NCBI GenBank assembly: GCA_951812805.1
Contig: CATOSZ010000003.1
Location: forward strand, 1-64,000
DNA length: 64,000 nt
Reading direction: 5' to 3'
From: an uncultured Alphaproteobacteria bacterium
GTDB taxonomy: Bacteria; Pseudomonadota; Alphaproteobacteria; GCA-2731375
In this document: one piece after another, positions 45,201 through 54,412 of the stretch
Layout: each line of letters opens with the position of its first letter
How positions within the stretch are numbered: the first letter of the stretch is position 1
Made by a program: the position numbers and the translations under genes
The notes under the pieces: model-generated
What the model was told of the DNA's origin: nothing
Databases searched by the model: none
The model's input: only the letters and a program-made list of their open reading frames with translations

Positions 45201-47438
45201 GTCCGCCTGGCCAGTGCCGGTAACGCCGGTGAGCGGGTCAAGCTGACCATCGCCGCGGTCGACGAGGGGATCCTCGCGCTCACCGGGTTCGAGACGCCGG
45301 ACCCCCGGCGCCACTACCTCGGCCAGCGCCGTCTGGCGATGACCATCCGCGATCTCTACGGCCATCTCGTGCCCGACGCGGCCGGCGCCTTCGGCCGGGT
45401 ACGCAGCGGGGGCGATGCCGCGCTCGGCAACCTGCAAGGCACCACGACGCGCACGGTCGAGAGCGTCGCGCTCTATCACCGCGACGTCGAAATCGACGAG
45501 GACGGACGAGGCACCGTCACCCTCGACCTGCCGGACTTCAACGGCCGGCTGCGGCTGATGGCCGTTGCCTATGGGAAAAGCCTCGTCGGCGGCGGCGAGG
45601 CCGACCTGGTGGTCCGCGACGACATCGTCGCCGAGGTGGTGCTGCCCCGCTTCCTGGCACCCGGCGACGAGGCCGTCGCCAGCCTCTCGTTGCACAACCT
45701 CTCCGGCGCGCCGCGCACGGTGGAGGTGGCATTGGACGTGGATGGCGGCATCGACGTCGCCGGACCGGCAACGCTGTCCCTGAACCTCGCCAAGGACGAG
45801 CGCGTCGACCGCAAGCTGGTCCTGCGGGCCGGAACGGTCGGCGTCGCCGAGGTCCGCCTGCGCGTGACCCCGCAAGGCGGCGCCGCAATCGAGCGGGACT
45901 GGAACATCGAGATCCGCCCGGCCTGGCCGAAGGTGAGCGCGCGCCACGTCACCCTTCTCGACGGCGGGCAGAGCCTGGCCGGCGCCGGGCTGGAGAGCGA
46001 TGCCTACCTGCCGGGCACGCTGAAAACCATCGTCACCGTCGCCTCGCGCCCCGATTTCAACGCCGCCGCCCTGTATGACGAACTGTACGACTATCCCTAT
46101 GCCTGTACGGAACAGACGATTTCCCGCGCGCTGCCGACCCTGGTCGCGGCGGGCCTGGAAAAGAGCTTCGGCCTGACACCGGATCCGATCCGCCGGCAGT
46201 TCCAGATCGACCGGGCGATCGCACGGGTGCTCGATCGCCAGCGCGCGGACGGTGCCTTTGCGGTCTGGCGCTCCTTCGGGGCGCGGCACGCCTGGGTTAC
46301 CGCCTATGCCTTCGACTTCCTCACCCGCGCGCGGGACGCGGGCCATGCGGTACCCAGCGCCGCCTACGCCCATGCCCAAAGCTGGCTTGCCCGCTTCGTC
46401 GCGCGCCGTGCCCAGAAGCAGCCACACGCCAAGGCCTATGCCCTCTATGTGCTGGCCCGCATCGGTGCCGTGAAGGCGAGCGATGTGCGTTATTTCGCCG
46501 ACACCGCCGGCCCGCTGCTGAAGACCCGCGCCGCGCTCGGCCATCTCGCCGCGGCGATGACCGTGTTGGGCGAGCCGGCCGGCGGCGAAATCTTGTTCGC
46601 CCGCGCGCTGCGCCAGCGCCGGCCGGATGGCCTCGATGCCCGGGATTATGGTTCGGATCTGCGCGACGGCGCGCTGCTGGCGACCCTGCTGGCCGAACTC
46701 TCGGGCGTGCCGGCCAGACGCGTCCGTGTCGGCGAACTGATCGAGGAACAGTTCGAGCGCCGACGCTGGTTCTCCACCCAGGAACAGGCTTGGCTGCTGC
46801 TGGCGACGAACGCCCTGACCGGCGGTGGTGCTACCATGACCCTGGCGATCGACGGCCAGGCGCACAGCTCGACCGGAGCGCCGATCCGCACCACCCTCGC
46901 CGCCGGGAATCCGGACGGCCTGACCATCGCCAACCGCGGCACGACGCCGGTCCGCGTTATCGAAAGCCGCCGGGGCGTGCCGGCCGTGGCACCGGACCCC
47001 GTCCAGCAGGGCTTCGAGATCCAGCGGCGCTATTTCACCCTCGAGGGCGGCGCCGTCGATCCGGCCGCCGTTCGCCGGGACGACCGCCTGGTCGTCCTGG
47101 TCGAGGGCAAGGCAGCGGGCACGGGAAACCGCGAGGCGCTCGTCGTCGACCTGCTGCCGGCCGGGCTGGAGATCGAGAACGCCGCCCTCGGTGGAACCGA
47201 CAAACGTCGCTTTGCCTTCCTGCCCCCGCTGAGCCGCCCCCTGTTCGAGGCGGCCCGCGACGACCGCTATGTCGCCGCCCTCGATATACGGGGCAGCCGG
47301 CGCGGCTTCGCCGTCGCCTATGTCGTCCGTGCGGTGACGCCGGGTCGTTTCGTCAATCCGGGAAGCTTCGTCGAGGACATGTACAAACCCCGCTACCGCG
47401 CGCTCGCGAAGACCGGCTGGCTGGACATCGCCGAATGA
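42237..47438 (+). CDS. Bacterial alpha-2-macroglobulin, thioester type
   Basis: The 1733-residue protein has a signal peptide (residues 1-19, FLFVLLMLPLPATASG) and the bacterial A2M fold: MG domains and, at C1290, the thioester motif CTEQ in YACTEQTISRALP. The macroglobulin-like alpha-helical toroid follows. It acts in the periplasm as a protease trap, and the bait region lies before the thioester. Its stop overlaps the pbpC start as ATGA at 47435-47438. This A2M/PBP1C linkage is well known, with A2M likely guarding murein made by PBP1C. The N-terminus includes an extra helical repeat-like region (residues about 60-190). Confidence 0.92.
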   Translation: MRALFLFVLLMLPLPATASGEAADRLIDPDFTVPDHSGAADRLRERVAALADRLRAMDAGQAAADVDDRLSELFLPERPDRFRSRFARELAVHKQPANHDAWLRLARAYLKAGRLDDATAAAWRVWREASNSTKRAQGLDIVAEAALARDDARLALHLYVRALELHRNGQRQRRLRVLRERLELRITNIALDVEGRRPTACVVFNQPLAPAMRRRPEDYARLEPAQDVDVSAREAQICFAGLKHGADLEVVVKAGIQGSKGGRLYADSRRRIIVPDRARRVTLSRQSYVLPLSRGDRLPVTTVNLTTVRLDLYRITDRNLANAAAMGLLRDDLYASSENQVAESIGARIWNGRLEVDSIRNREVTTNLPLGEVLAERVPGVYALVARDPDEDRNRAWQRHATQWLVVSNIGLTTFEGGDGLLVVARGLDDTTAISGTRMRLIARNNRVLGEATTDDEGLARFAPGLLRGKGGDRPLLLTAATAAGDYNFLRLDRGQLDLADRGVGGRAAPTGADAFLYPERGVYRPGETVRLSALLRDARAEALAGLPLTIRVTRPGGTVMFEKTLAGDSFGGYGVDVPLSPGARAGGWVAAAYLDAEAAPIGSVGFLVEDFVPRRLEANVASDAEMLRVGDEIEARLEARFFYGAPAADLELGAELTLIRAETPFPAYKGYRFGLAQEAFRPTRRPLKAPRTDKQGKATLRFRLDELPDTSHPLVADLRLDVIDVGGRAVPARLRLPVRARAVEVGLRPAGAGSLGPRDVAEFDIVALDDGGQPVPGRPLTVHWVREHHDYDWYRQGDIWRTRVTVTDEVVFADEIRLDEAGQARLSRQLPRGRWRFEVADAQGGSAASHRFPVGWWASSRLPNVPDSLELSLHARDLRDGEVLRAFVKAPFAGTAIAVVMSDALHHLASVPLPAGGGEIEIPVSREWGPGAYLMVTALRPDNADAAHLPRRAMGLAWFSIDAARRRVAVELEVPENVRPRRQLTLPVRLASAGNAGERVKLTIAAVDEGILALTGFETPDPRRHYLGQRRLAMTIRDLYGHLVPDAAGAFGRVRSGGDAALGNLQGTTTRTVESVALYHRDVEIDEDGRGTVTLDLPDFNGRLRLMAVAYGKSLVGGGEADLVVRDDIVAEVVLPRFLAPGDEAVASLSLHNLSGAPRTVEVALDVDGGIDVAGPATLSLNLAKDERVDRKLVLRAGTVGVAEVRLRVTPQGGAAIERDWNIEIRPAWPKVSARHVTLLDGGQSLAGAGLESDAYLPGTLKTIVTVASRPDFNAAALYDELYDYPYACTEQTISRALPTLVAAGLEKSFGLTPDPIRRQFQIDRAIARVLDRQRADGAFAVWRSFGARHAWVTAYAFDFLTRARDAGHAVPSAAYAHAQSWLARFVARRAQKQPHAKAYALYVLARIGAVKASDVRYFADTAGPLLKTRAALGHLAAAMTVLGEPAGGEILFARALRQRRPDGLDARDYGSDLRDGALLATLLAELSGVPARRVRVGELIEEQFERRRWFSTQEQAWLLLATNALTGGGATMTLAIDGQAHSSTGAPIRTTLAAGNPDGLTIANRGTTPVRVIESRRGVPAVAPDPVQQGFEIQRRYFTLEGGAVDPAAVRRDDRLVVLVEGKAAGTGNREALVVDLLPAGLEIENAALGGTDKRRFAFLPPLSRPLFEAARDDRYVAALDIRGSRRGFAVAYVVRAVTPGRFVNPGSFVEDMYKPRYRALAKTGWLDIAE

Positions 47439-49537
47439 GAACGCCGCTGCGTCACTGGCGTCGGCTCGCGCTCGGGGCCGGCGGGCTGCTGGCGCTCGCC
47501 GGCCTCGCCATCGGCGGGCTGACGCTCGCCGACCGGATGTTTCCGCCCGACCTCTCCCGTCTGGCGGACCTCTCACAGCGGGTGGTGGACCGGGAGGGCC
47601 GGCCGCTCCGCACCTATCTGACGGCCGACGGCATGACGCGCCTCGCGACCACCGTCGACGACGTCGATCCCCGCTACCTGGCGATGCTGCAGGCCTTCGA
47701 GGACAAGCGGTTCCCCGATCACGCCGGGGTCGATCCGCTGGCTCTCGCCCGCGCGATCGGACAGGCCATCGCTGCGGGACGCATCGTCTCCGGCGCCTCG
47801 ACCCTGACCATGCAGACGGCCCGGCTGCTGGAGCCACGGCCCCGCGGCCTGGCCACCAAGGCCACCGAGATGCTTCGCGCCCTGCAGCTGGAACGACGCT
47901 ATTCCAAGGACCAGATCCTCGCCATGTACCTGACGCTTGCCCCGTTCGGTGGCAACCTGGAAGGCGTGCGGGCCGCCGCCTGGGCCTATTTCGGGCACGA
48001 GCCCTCGGCCCTCACCGCCGGCGAGGCCGCGCTGCTGGTCGCCCTGCCCCGCGCGCCGAGCCGGCTGCGCCCGGAACGCTTCGCCGAGGCCGCCCGCAAA
48101 GCCCGCGATACGGTCCTCCAACGCGTCGGCCGCCGTGCTGGATACCAAGCGGGCGAACTGGCGCTGGCCCAGGCCGAGCCGCCGCCGACGCACCGACGCC
48201 GGGCCGATTTTCTCGCCCCGCACCTGGCCGACCGCCTGCGGGCAGGCGCGCCCGCCGGCGCCGTCGTCGAAAGTACCATCGAGGCGATGCTGCAACGTCG
48301 GGTCCGGGCGCTGGTGCGGGATTGGATCGGCCGGGTCGACGACGTCGCCAACGTCGCCGTTATCGTCGTCGAGAATCGGACCCGCGCGGTTCGCGCCCAT
48401 CTCGGGTCCGCGGAATTTCGCGATTCCGGGCGCGACGGCCAGGTCGACTTCACCCGCGCCGTCCGCTCGCCCGGTTCGACCCTCAAACCGGCGATCTACG
48501 GCCTCGCTTTCGATCGCGGCCTGGCCCATCCCCAGACGATCGTCGACGACGCGCCGACCCGCTTCGGCGACTATGCGCCGGCCAACTTCATGGACCGGCA
48601 TCACGGCGAGATCGGTCTGGCCGAGGCGCTGCGCCTGTCCCTCAACGTTCCCGCCGTCGCCCTGCTCGACCGGCTGGGGCCCGTCACCTTCGTCGAACGG
48701 CTGGGTCGCGCCGGCATTCGCCTGCGGCTGGGCCAGGCCGACGCACGCCCCGGGCTGGCGGTCGCACTCGGCGGGGTCGGCGTGACGCTGGAGGACCTGG
48801 CGCGGCTCTTTGCCGGCTTCGGCGGCGACGGACGGGCCGACCGTTTACGCTTTCGTGCAGACAGCCCCCGCGCGGCGGGCGACGGCGAACCGCTGTTCCG
48901 CCCGCTCGCCCGCTGGCGGGTGGCGCGCATCCTGGAGGGTGTGGTGACGCCCGGCGCCGCACGCGGCGGTCGCCGGGTGATCGGCCACAAGACGGGAACC
49001 AGCTACGGCTTTCGCGATGCCTGGGCGGTCGGCTTCGATGCCCACCATACGGTGGCCGTGTGGATCGGCCGGCCCGACGGCGCACCGATGCCGGGACGCT
49101 TCGGCGCCAACACGGCGGCACCGCTGATGCACCGGGTGTTCGATCTTCTGCCGGCCGGTCCCGCGCCTTCGGGCAAGGCACCGGCGGGTGCTGGCCGGCT
49201 CGCGGCGGGTGAGCTGCCCCCCGCGCTTCGCCGTCTCGGCCCGCGGCGCGTCGTCGCGCTTGGGGCCGGGCCACCACCGCGCATCGTCCATCCGCCTGAG
49301 GGGGCGGTGCTGCGGGCAGGATCGCAAGGACGGCCGGTGGCCCTGGAGGCGGAAGGCGGCCGTCGTCCGCTCGTCTGGCTGGTCGACGGGCACCCCCTCC
49401 AGACCACGCGTTGGACGCGTCGCGCCGCCTGGCGCCCGGACGGTCCGGGCTATTCGGAGCTGGTTCTCGTCGACGCCCTCGGACGGCGCGCCCAGGCCCG
49501 CATTCGGGTCCTGGACGGCGCCGCTCGAGATGACTAG
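47435..49537 (+). CDS. pbpC: Penicillin-binding protein 1C
   Basis: The 700-residue protein has an N-terminal membrane anchor (residues 10-30), a glycosyltransferase domain with catalytic E89 in AFEDKRFPDHAGVD, and a transpeptidase domain with S348-x-x-K351 (SPGSTLKP), S-x-N in SLNVPA and KTG in GHKTGTSYG. A C-terminal BiPBP_C-type domain follows. PBP1C makes murein in the periplasm, associated here with A2M. It ends in CTAG at 49534-49537, whose palindrome gives TAG stops to this gene and to the convergent DUF992 gene. Confidence 0.93.
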   Translation: MRTPLRHWRRLALGAGGLLALAGLAIGGLTLADRMFPPDLSRLADLSQRVVDREGRPLRTYLTADGMTRLATTVDDVDPRYLAMLQAFEDKRFPDHAGVDPLALARAIGQAIAAGRIVSGASTLTMQTARLLEPRPRGLATKATEMLRALQLERRYSKDQILAMYLTLAPFGGNLEGVRAAAWAYFGHEPSALTAGEAALLVALPRAPSRLRPERFAEAARKARDTVLQRVGRRAGYQAGELALAQAEPPPTHRRRADFLAPHLADRLRAGAPAGAVVESTIEAMLQRRVRALVRDWIGRVDDVANVAVIVVENRTRAVRAHLGSAEFRDSGRDGQVDFTRAVRSPGSTLKPAIYGLAFDRGLAHPQTIVDDAPTRFGDYAPANFMDRHHGEIGLAEALRLSLNVPAVALLDRLGPVTFVERLGRAGIRLRLGQADARPGLAVALGGVGVTLEDLARLFAGFGGDGRADRLRFRADSPRAAGDGEPLFRPLARWRVARILEGVVTPGAARGGRRVIGHKTGTSYGFRDAWAVGFDAHHTVAVWIGRPDGAPMPGRFGANTAAPLMHRVFDLLPAGPAPSGKAPAGAGRLAAGELPPALRRLGPRRVVALGAGPPPRIVHPPEGAVLRAGSQGRPVALEAEGGRRPLVWLVDGHPLQTTRWTRRAAWRPDGPGYSELVLVDALGRRAQARIRVLDGAARDD

Positions 49538-50019
49538 TTCGCGGCCTTGAGGCTGACCGCGGCGATGCCGCCCGCGATGTTCACGCCCTTCTGGCCGGAG
49601 ATCGAGACCGGTTGCAGCGTGATCGAGCTGTCGCCGCCGCCGAGCAACACATTGGCGCCGACGCCGGCGCCCGCCGTCGCCTGCGCCGTGGCGCCCGCAT
49701 AGGTGCCGCTGAGTGCGCCCGGCGCCACATTGCTCGACGGTGCCACGACACCCCAGAGGATGACGCCGGCTTCCGTGTAGCCGATGTCCACGCCGTATTT
49801 ATCGATCGAGCCGGTATAGCGCTCCGACGCCTTGTCGCCCTCCGGCGTGAAGACGCACTTCAGGTCCTTGGAGGAACCGAAGACAAAGCCCCAGCCACCG
49901 CTGACGTTGCACTTCAACAGGCCGACCTTGACGCCGTCTTCGGCTTGCGCCGCCGGTGCCAGGGCCAGGGTGGCCGCCAGGGCCAGGGTTGCGAAAATCG
50001 TCTTCCTCATCATCGTCAC
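49534..50019 (-). CDS. DUF992-family exported protein
   Basis: The 161-residue protein has a signal peptide (residues 1-26, ending APAAQAE) and the DUF992 core VGLLKCNVSGGWGFVFGSSKDLKCVFTP and SIDKYGVDIGYTEAGVILWGVVAPS, followed by a glycine- and alanine-rich part with GVGANVLLGGGDSSITLQPVS. DUF992 occurs in alphaproteobacteria, with unknown function. It is a single minus-strand gene convergent with pbpC and divergent from the luciferase-like gene. Confidence 0.88.
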   Translation of the reverse strand: MTMMRKTIFATLALAATLALAPAAQAEDGVKVGLLKCNVSGGWGFVFGSSKDLKCVFTPEGDKASERYTGSIDKYGVDIGYTEAGVILWGVVAPSSNVAPGALSGTYAGATAQATAGAGVGANVLLGGGDSSITLQPVSISGQKGVNIAGGIAAVSLKAAN

Positions 50020-50118
50020 GCTCCTTGTCGAAAGCTCGGGCGCACGATGCGCCCCCCTTGGAATCGTGGCGAATGATGTGCCCTTTCACGGCTTGCGGTA
50101 AAGCCATTTGTCGTCGCC

Positions 50119-50147
50119 TTGACAGGGTCGGCCCATCGGCTAGGAAT
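50119..50147 (+). promoter_or_regulatory. Probable sigma-70 promoter of the second luciferase-like gene
   Basis: TTGACA at 50119-50124 is a perfect -35 hexamer. TAGGAA or AGGAAT at 16-17 bases spacing could be a weak -10. It lies about 40 bases before the start at 50186 and is on the plus strand. The DUF992 gene runs the other way from 50019. Confidence 0.4.
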
Positions 50148-50185
50148 GATCGACGGTGGAAATGACGGAGACCGGGGGCCGATCC

Positions 50186-51193
50186 ATGAAGTTCGGAGTG
50201 TTGCAGTTCTTTTCCTGGCCGGGCCGTCGTTTCGCGTTGGAAGAGGTGTATGAGCGGGCCTTGCAGCGGATCGATCTGATGGATCGGACAGGCTACGACT
50301 GCGTCTGGCTGGCCGAGCATCACTTCACCGATTATTCCGTCTGCCCCTCGGTCCACATGATGGGGGTGCATGTCGCCAACCGGACCCGCAATCTGCGCAT
50401 CGGCACGGCCGTCTCCCTCGCCGCCTTCTATCATCCGTTGCGCCTGGCGGAAGAAGTCGCGCTGCTGGATCAGTTGACCCATGGCCGGGTGAACTGGGGC
50501 GCCGGTCGCGGCTTCGATCCGACGGAGTTCGCCACCTTCGACGTGCCGGCCGGTGAATCCCGGGCCCGCTTCCAGGAGACGGTCGACATCGTCATGGCCG
50601 CCTGGGCCAACGAGCGACTGACCTGGGAGAGCGAGAACTGGTCGTTCGACGACGTCGAGGTCCTGCCCAAGCCCTACCAGAAGCCGCACCCGCCGATGTG
50701 GGTCGCGGCCGGCTCCCCGCCGGCGCTGGAATGGGCCGGGCAGCGTGGCTATACCGCCATGCTCGGCCCGCACGCGCCCTTCGAGCAACTGCACGAATAC
50801 CGCAATTGCTTCCTGGATACGGCGAAGGCGAACGGCCACGACGTGGCGGGGCGGGAGATCCCGATGACCCGCTTCATCGCCATGGCCGACACCGACGCGG
50901 AGGCGGAAGAGGTCGCGCGCCGCGGCGCCGCCTGGATCGTCGACAGCTACAAGAACGAGAGCAAGGGCATGGCCAACCCGACCATGACGGTCGAGGTTGA
51001 CGGCGAGATGCGCGATCTGGATCCGGTCGAGCGCTATTTGCATTCCGTCACCATCTGGGGCTCGCCCGAACGGGTCGTCGACCAGCTGCAGCGTCTGCAG
51101 GAAGAAATCAATCTCGACTACCTGCTCTGCGCGCCGTTGAGCCACGCCTCTTTCGTCACCTTCACCGAAAAGGTGATGCCGAAGCTGCTTTAG
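50186..51193 (+). CDS. LLM-class flavin-dependent oxidoreductase, second copy
   Basis: The 335-residue luciferase-like protein has FGVLQFFSWPGRR, YDCVWLAEHHFTDYSVCPS, RIGTAVSLAAFYHPLRLAEEVA and the substrate-barrel segment PPMWVAAGSPPALEWAGQ. The start at 50186 (MKFGVL) is chosen because the family begins there; the longer frame from 50156 adds ten residues. It is a paralogue of the gene at 32473. A promoter-like element lies just upstream. Substrate unknown. Confidence 0.87.
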   Translation: MKFGVLQFFSWPGRRFALEEVYERALQRIDLMDRTGYDCVWLAEHHFTDYSVCPSVHMMGVHVANRTRNLRIGTAVSLAAFYHPLRLAEEVALLDQLTHGRVNWGAGRGFDPTEFATFDVPAGESRARFQETVDIVMAAWANERLTWESENWSFDDVEVLPKPYQKPHPPMWVAAGSPPALEWAGQRGYTAMLGPHAPFEQLHEYRNCFLDTAKANGHDVAGREIPMTRFIAMADTDAEAEEVARRGAAWIVDSYKNESKGMANPTMTVEVDGEMRDLDPVERYLHSVTIWGSPERVVDQLQRLQEEINLDYLLCAPLSHASFVTFTEKVMPKLL

Positions 51194-51219
51194 GCTGCCG
51201 GCTTCTCTAAGGTGGGGCC

Positions 51220-52796
51220 ATGACAAAGGCAACGCAGCGCAGGCTCGCCGCCATCGTCGCGGCGGACGTGGTGGGCTACTCGCGGCTGATGGGCGCCGAC
51301 GAGGAAGGCACGCTGGCGACCCTGCAGACGTTGCGCCGGGACCTGCTGGATCCCGCGATTTCCCGTCACAACGGCCGGATCGTCAAGACCACCGGCGACG
51401 GCCTGCTGCTGGAGTTCGCCAGCGTTCTCGATGCGGTGCGCTGTTCGATCGCGATGCAGGCGGCGATGGCCGACGCGATGGCCGAACGGCCGGACGACGA
51501 ACGCATGCTGTTCCGCATCGGCGTCAATCTCGGCGACATCATCATCGACGGCGACGACATCCACGGCGACGGCGTCAACGTGGCCGCGCGGCTCGAAGCC
51601 CTCGCCGAGCCGGGCGGCCTGGCGATTTCGGGCACCGTCCACGAGCAGGTACAAGACAAGCTCGACACGGCCTTCATCGATGCCGGCCCGGTCGAGATGA
51701 AGAACATCGCCCGGCCGGTTCAGGTCTGGCACTGGACATCACGGACGATACCGGAGACCGGCCCGGCGGGGACCACACAGCCGCTTCCCGCCAAGCCTTC
51801 GATCGCGGTCCTGCCCTTCGCCAACATGTCCGGCGACCCGGAGCAGGAGTATTTCTCCGACGGCATCACCGAGGACATCATCACGGCCCTTTCGAAGTTC
51901 CGCTGGTTCTTCGTCATCGCCCGCAACTCCGCCTTCGTCTACAAGGGCCGCGCCGTCGACGTCAGCCAGGTCGGGGCGGAGCTGGGTGTGCGCTATGTCC
52001 TCGAAGGCAGCGTGCGCAAGGCCGGCGACCGGATCCGGGTGACCGCCCAGCTGATCGAGGCGGAGAACGCCAGCCACGTCTGGGCCGAACGCTACGACCG
52101 CAAGCTGGAGGACATCTTCGAGCTGCAGGACGAGATCACCGCGACCATCGCCGCCGCGGTCGAACCGGAACTGGCGGGCTCGGAACGCCGCCGGGCGCTG
52201 CGCAAACCGACGGAGGACCTCGACGCCTGGGATCTCTTCCAACGCGGCGTCGCGCGGATGTGGCTGCACGACCGCGCCGGGGTGGAGACGGGACGGGCGC
52301 TGTTCGCCGAGGCCGTCGCCCGCGATTCCGAGTTCGGACAGGCGCGTGGATATCTCGCCTTCGCGGCCTTTATGCTGCTGGTCTACGAGTGGGCCGAGGA
52401 TCGCGACACCCTGTTGCGCGAGGGCCTGGACCAGGCCAATCGCGCCCTCTCCCTCGATGAAAAGGATTATTTCGCGCTGCATGCCCTGGGGCGTCTGCAT
52501 ACGCTCGCCGGCAATCACGCCGCGGCCGTGCGGGCGTTGGAAGCCTCCATTGCCGGCAATCCGAATTTCGTGCTCGGGTATGCCGCCTTGGCCGAAGCCC
52601 ATGTTTACGGCGGCGATCCGCGATCGGCGCTCGAATATGCCGAAACGGCCATGCGCTTGAGCCCGGCCGACCCGATGATGCAGGTCATGCTGCATTATGT
52701 CGGCTCGGCGCACATCCGGCTCGATGACTACGACGCCGCGATCACGGCCCTCGAACGGGCCTGCGACATGCGCTCGGCGCAGTATGTTCCCTACAC
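51220..52796 (+). pseudogene. Class III adenylate/guanylate cyclase-TPR protein, 3' end lost at an IS21 element
   Basis: The first 525 residues are native. The N-terminal class III cyclase domain has metal-binding D16 (AADVVGYSRLM) and D60 (KTTGDGLLLEF), and RIGVNLGDIIIDGDDIHGDGVNVAARLE. A second domain with PSIAVLPFANMSGDPEQEYFSDGITEDI follows (a TolB-N-like segment), then TPR-like repeats up to ALERACDMRSAQYVPYT. At 52797 the IS21 element begins and the frame ends at 52839 in element sequence. Family members run on for another few TPRs. The cyclase domain looks intact. Confidence 0.8.
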
Positions 52797-52824
52797 TGTG
52801 AATCGGCATGCAAAACTGACCCAC
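52797..52824 (+). repeat. Left terminal inverted repeat of the IS21 element
   Basis: Starts with TGTGAATCGGCAT and continues AAAACTGACCCAC. The GACCCAC unit recurs at about 52850-52856 within AATTGACCCACC, as multiple internal binding sites would. It matches the inward sequence from 55771 on the other strand at most positions. Confidence 0.7.
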
Positions 52825-52912
52825 TTTGGTGGGTTATGAGCGGTAAGAATTGACCCACCTGGAACGCTAGCATCCGCACGGAACAGTGCGGAGGAAAGAG
52901 CAGGTGGTATTG

Positions 52913-54412
52913 ATGGAAAGCGTATTGAAGATCCGACGTTGGATATTACGGGAGGGTCGGAGTATCCGATCTGTATCTCGTCAGACTGGTTTGTCGCGGA
53001 ACACGATTAAGAAGTATCTGAAGGACGGCGATCCACCGAGCTATCAGCGGCGCGTTTCACCCGTCCGGCGTAAGCTTAGCGATGGCTTCGCCAGCCGGCT
53101 TCGGGCGCTCTTTGAGCAGGACCTGGGGCGCCCGCGCCGTGAGCGCCGGACGGCCAAGAAGCTTTATGAGCAGCTTGTGTCGGAAGGCTATAGCGGATCC
53201 TACTCGACGGTTCAGAGGTTTGTCCGCGACCTGAAGCGTTCTGGCGCCGGATCGGGGGATGCGTTCATTCCGTTGCACTTTACGGCAGGTGACGCGCTCC
53301 AGTTTGACTGGAGCACGGAATACGCTGTCCTGGGCGGTGTCGAGCAGAAGGTAAAGGTTGCCCACTTCCGCCTATGTCATAGCCGCAAGCCCTTTGTTGT
53401 TGCCTATCCCAGCGAATCTCAGGAGATGGTGCTGGACGCCTTTGCACGGGCGATGTCTTTCTATGGCGGCGTACCGCGCCGGGTGATCATCGACAACCCC
53501 AAGACGATGGTAACCTATGTTTCGCGCTCTAAGGACCGTGTGTTCCATCCGCGCTTTCTGGCGTTGATGAACCACTATGTGATGGAACCGGTTGCTTGCA
53601 CACCCGCGGCGGGGTGGGAGAAGGGTCAGATTGAGAACCAGGTTGGGTTCCTGCGGGGACAGCTGTTTGCGCCCAAGCCCGCCTTTGACGATCTGGATGC
53701 GCTGAACGGCTGGTTGCGTCTGCGCTGCGAGGAATTGGCGAATCGCGCCCACCCCGAACAATCGGATCGCAAGATCTCGGACGTGTTCGCAGACGAGTGC
53801 GCCGAACTGCGTCCCCTGGGCCGGGCTTTTGACGGCTATGTTGAGAAGGCCGCTCGTGTCCGCTCTACCTGTCTGGTCCAATATGCCACCAATCGCTATA
53901 GCGTCCCCTCCCGGTTCGCCGGGGAGCTTGTCTCTCTGCGCGCCTATGCGGACCGGATCGTGGTTGTGTCAGGGCAGAATGTGATTGCCGAGCACAAGCG
54001 CCGCTTTACCCGCAACGCCAGCTATTTCGAGCCCTGGCATTACCTGCCCCTACTCGACCGCAAGCCCGGCGCGCTGAGAGATGGCGCGCCCTTTGTGGGT
54101 TGGCAATTGCCTGAGGCGATGCACCGGGTCAGGGCGCATTACATGGCCGGCAAAGGCGGGGACCGGGAGTTTGTCGATCTGCTCCTGCTGGCCCAGGATC
54201 ACGGGATCGAGGTGGTCGAGATAGCCTGTGAACTGGCCGTGGAGCAGAACACGCTGCGCCTTCCGGCCATCATCAATCTGATCAACCAACTGGTGGAGCC
54301 GGTCATCGCGCCATGGGGCGAGAGCCACGCCTATCCGCAACTGACCTTGCGGCCCGAAGCGGACTGCAAGCGCTATGAGACGCTGTGCGTTGCCGGGGAG
54401 GCCGTCGCATGA
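52913..54412 (+). CDS. istA: IS21-family transposase IstA
   Basis: The 499-residue protein has an N-terminal helix-turn-helix ([22 protein letters not shown]) and the DDE core with the first Asp in [12 protein letters not shown], the second in [10 protein letters not shown] and the Glu in [17 protein letters not shown] 52913 gives the usual N-terminus; GTG codons at 52886 and 52904 are possible alternatives with a GAGG upstream. The stop overlaps istB as ATGA at 54409-54412. The protein looks intact. Confidence 0.9.
   Translation: MESVLKIRRWILREGRSIRSVSRQTGLSRNTIKKYLKDGDPPSYQRRVSPVRRKLSDGFASRLRALFEQDLGRPRRERRTAKKLYEQLVSEGYSGSYSTVQRFVRDLKRSGAGSGDAFIPLHFTAGDALQFDWSTEYAVLGGVEQKVKVAHFRLCHSRKPFVVAYPSESQEMVLDAFARAMSFYGGVPRRVIIDNPKTMVTYVSRSKDRVFHPRFLALMNHYVMEPVACTPAAGWEKGQIENQVGFLRGQLFAPKPAFDDLDALNGWLRLRCEELANRAHPEQSDRKISDVFADECAELRPLGRAFDGYVEKAARVRSTCLVQYATNRYSVPSRFAGELVSLRAYADRIVVVSGQNVIAEHKRRFTRNASYFEPWHYLPLLDRKPGALRDGAPFVGWQLPEAMHRVRAHYMAGKGGDREFVDLLLLAQDHGIEVVEIACELAVEQNTLRLPAIINLINQLVEPVIAPWGESHAYPQLTLRPEADCKRYETLCVAGEAVA

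Noticed and set aside
44718-47837. 1039-residue open frame on the minus strand
   Set aside because: It lies antisense to the A2M and pbpC genes, is rich in Arg, Gly and Asp from reversed codons, and has no family signature.
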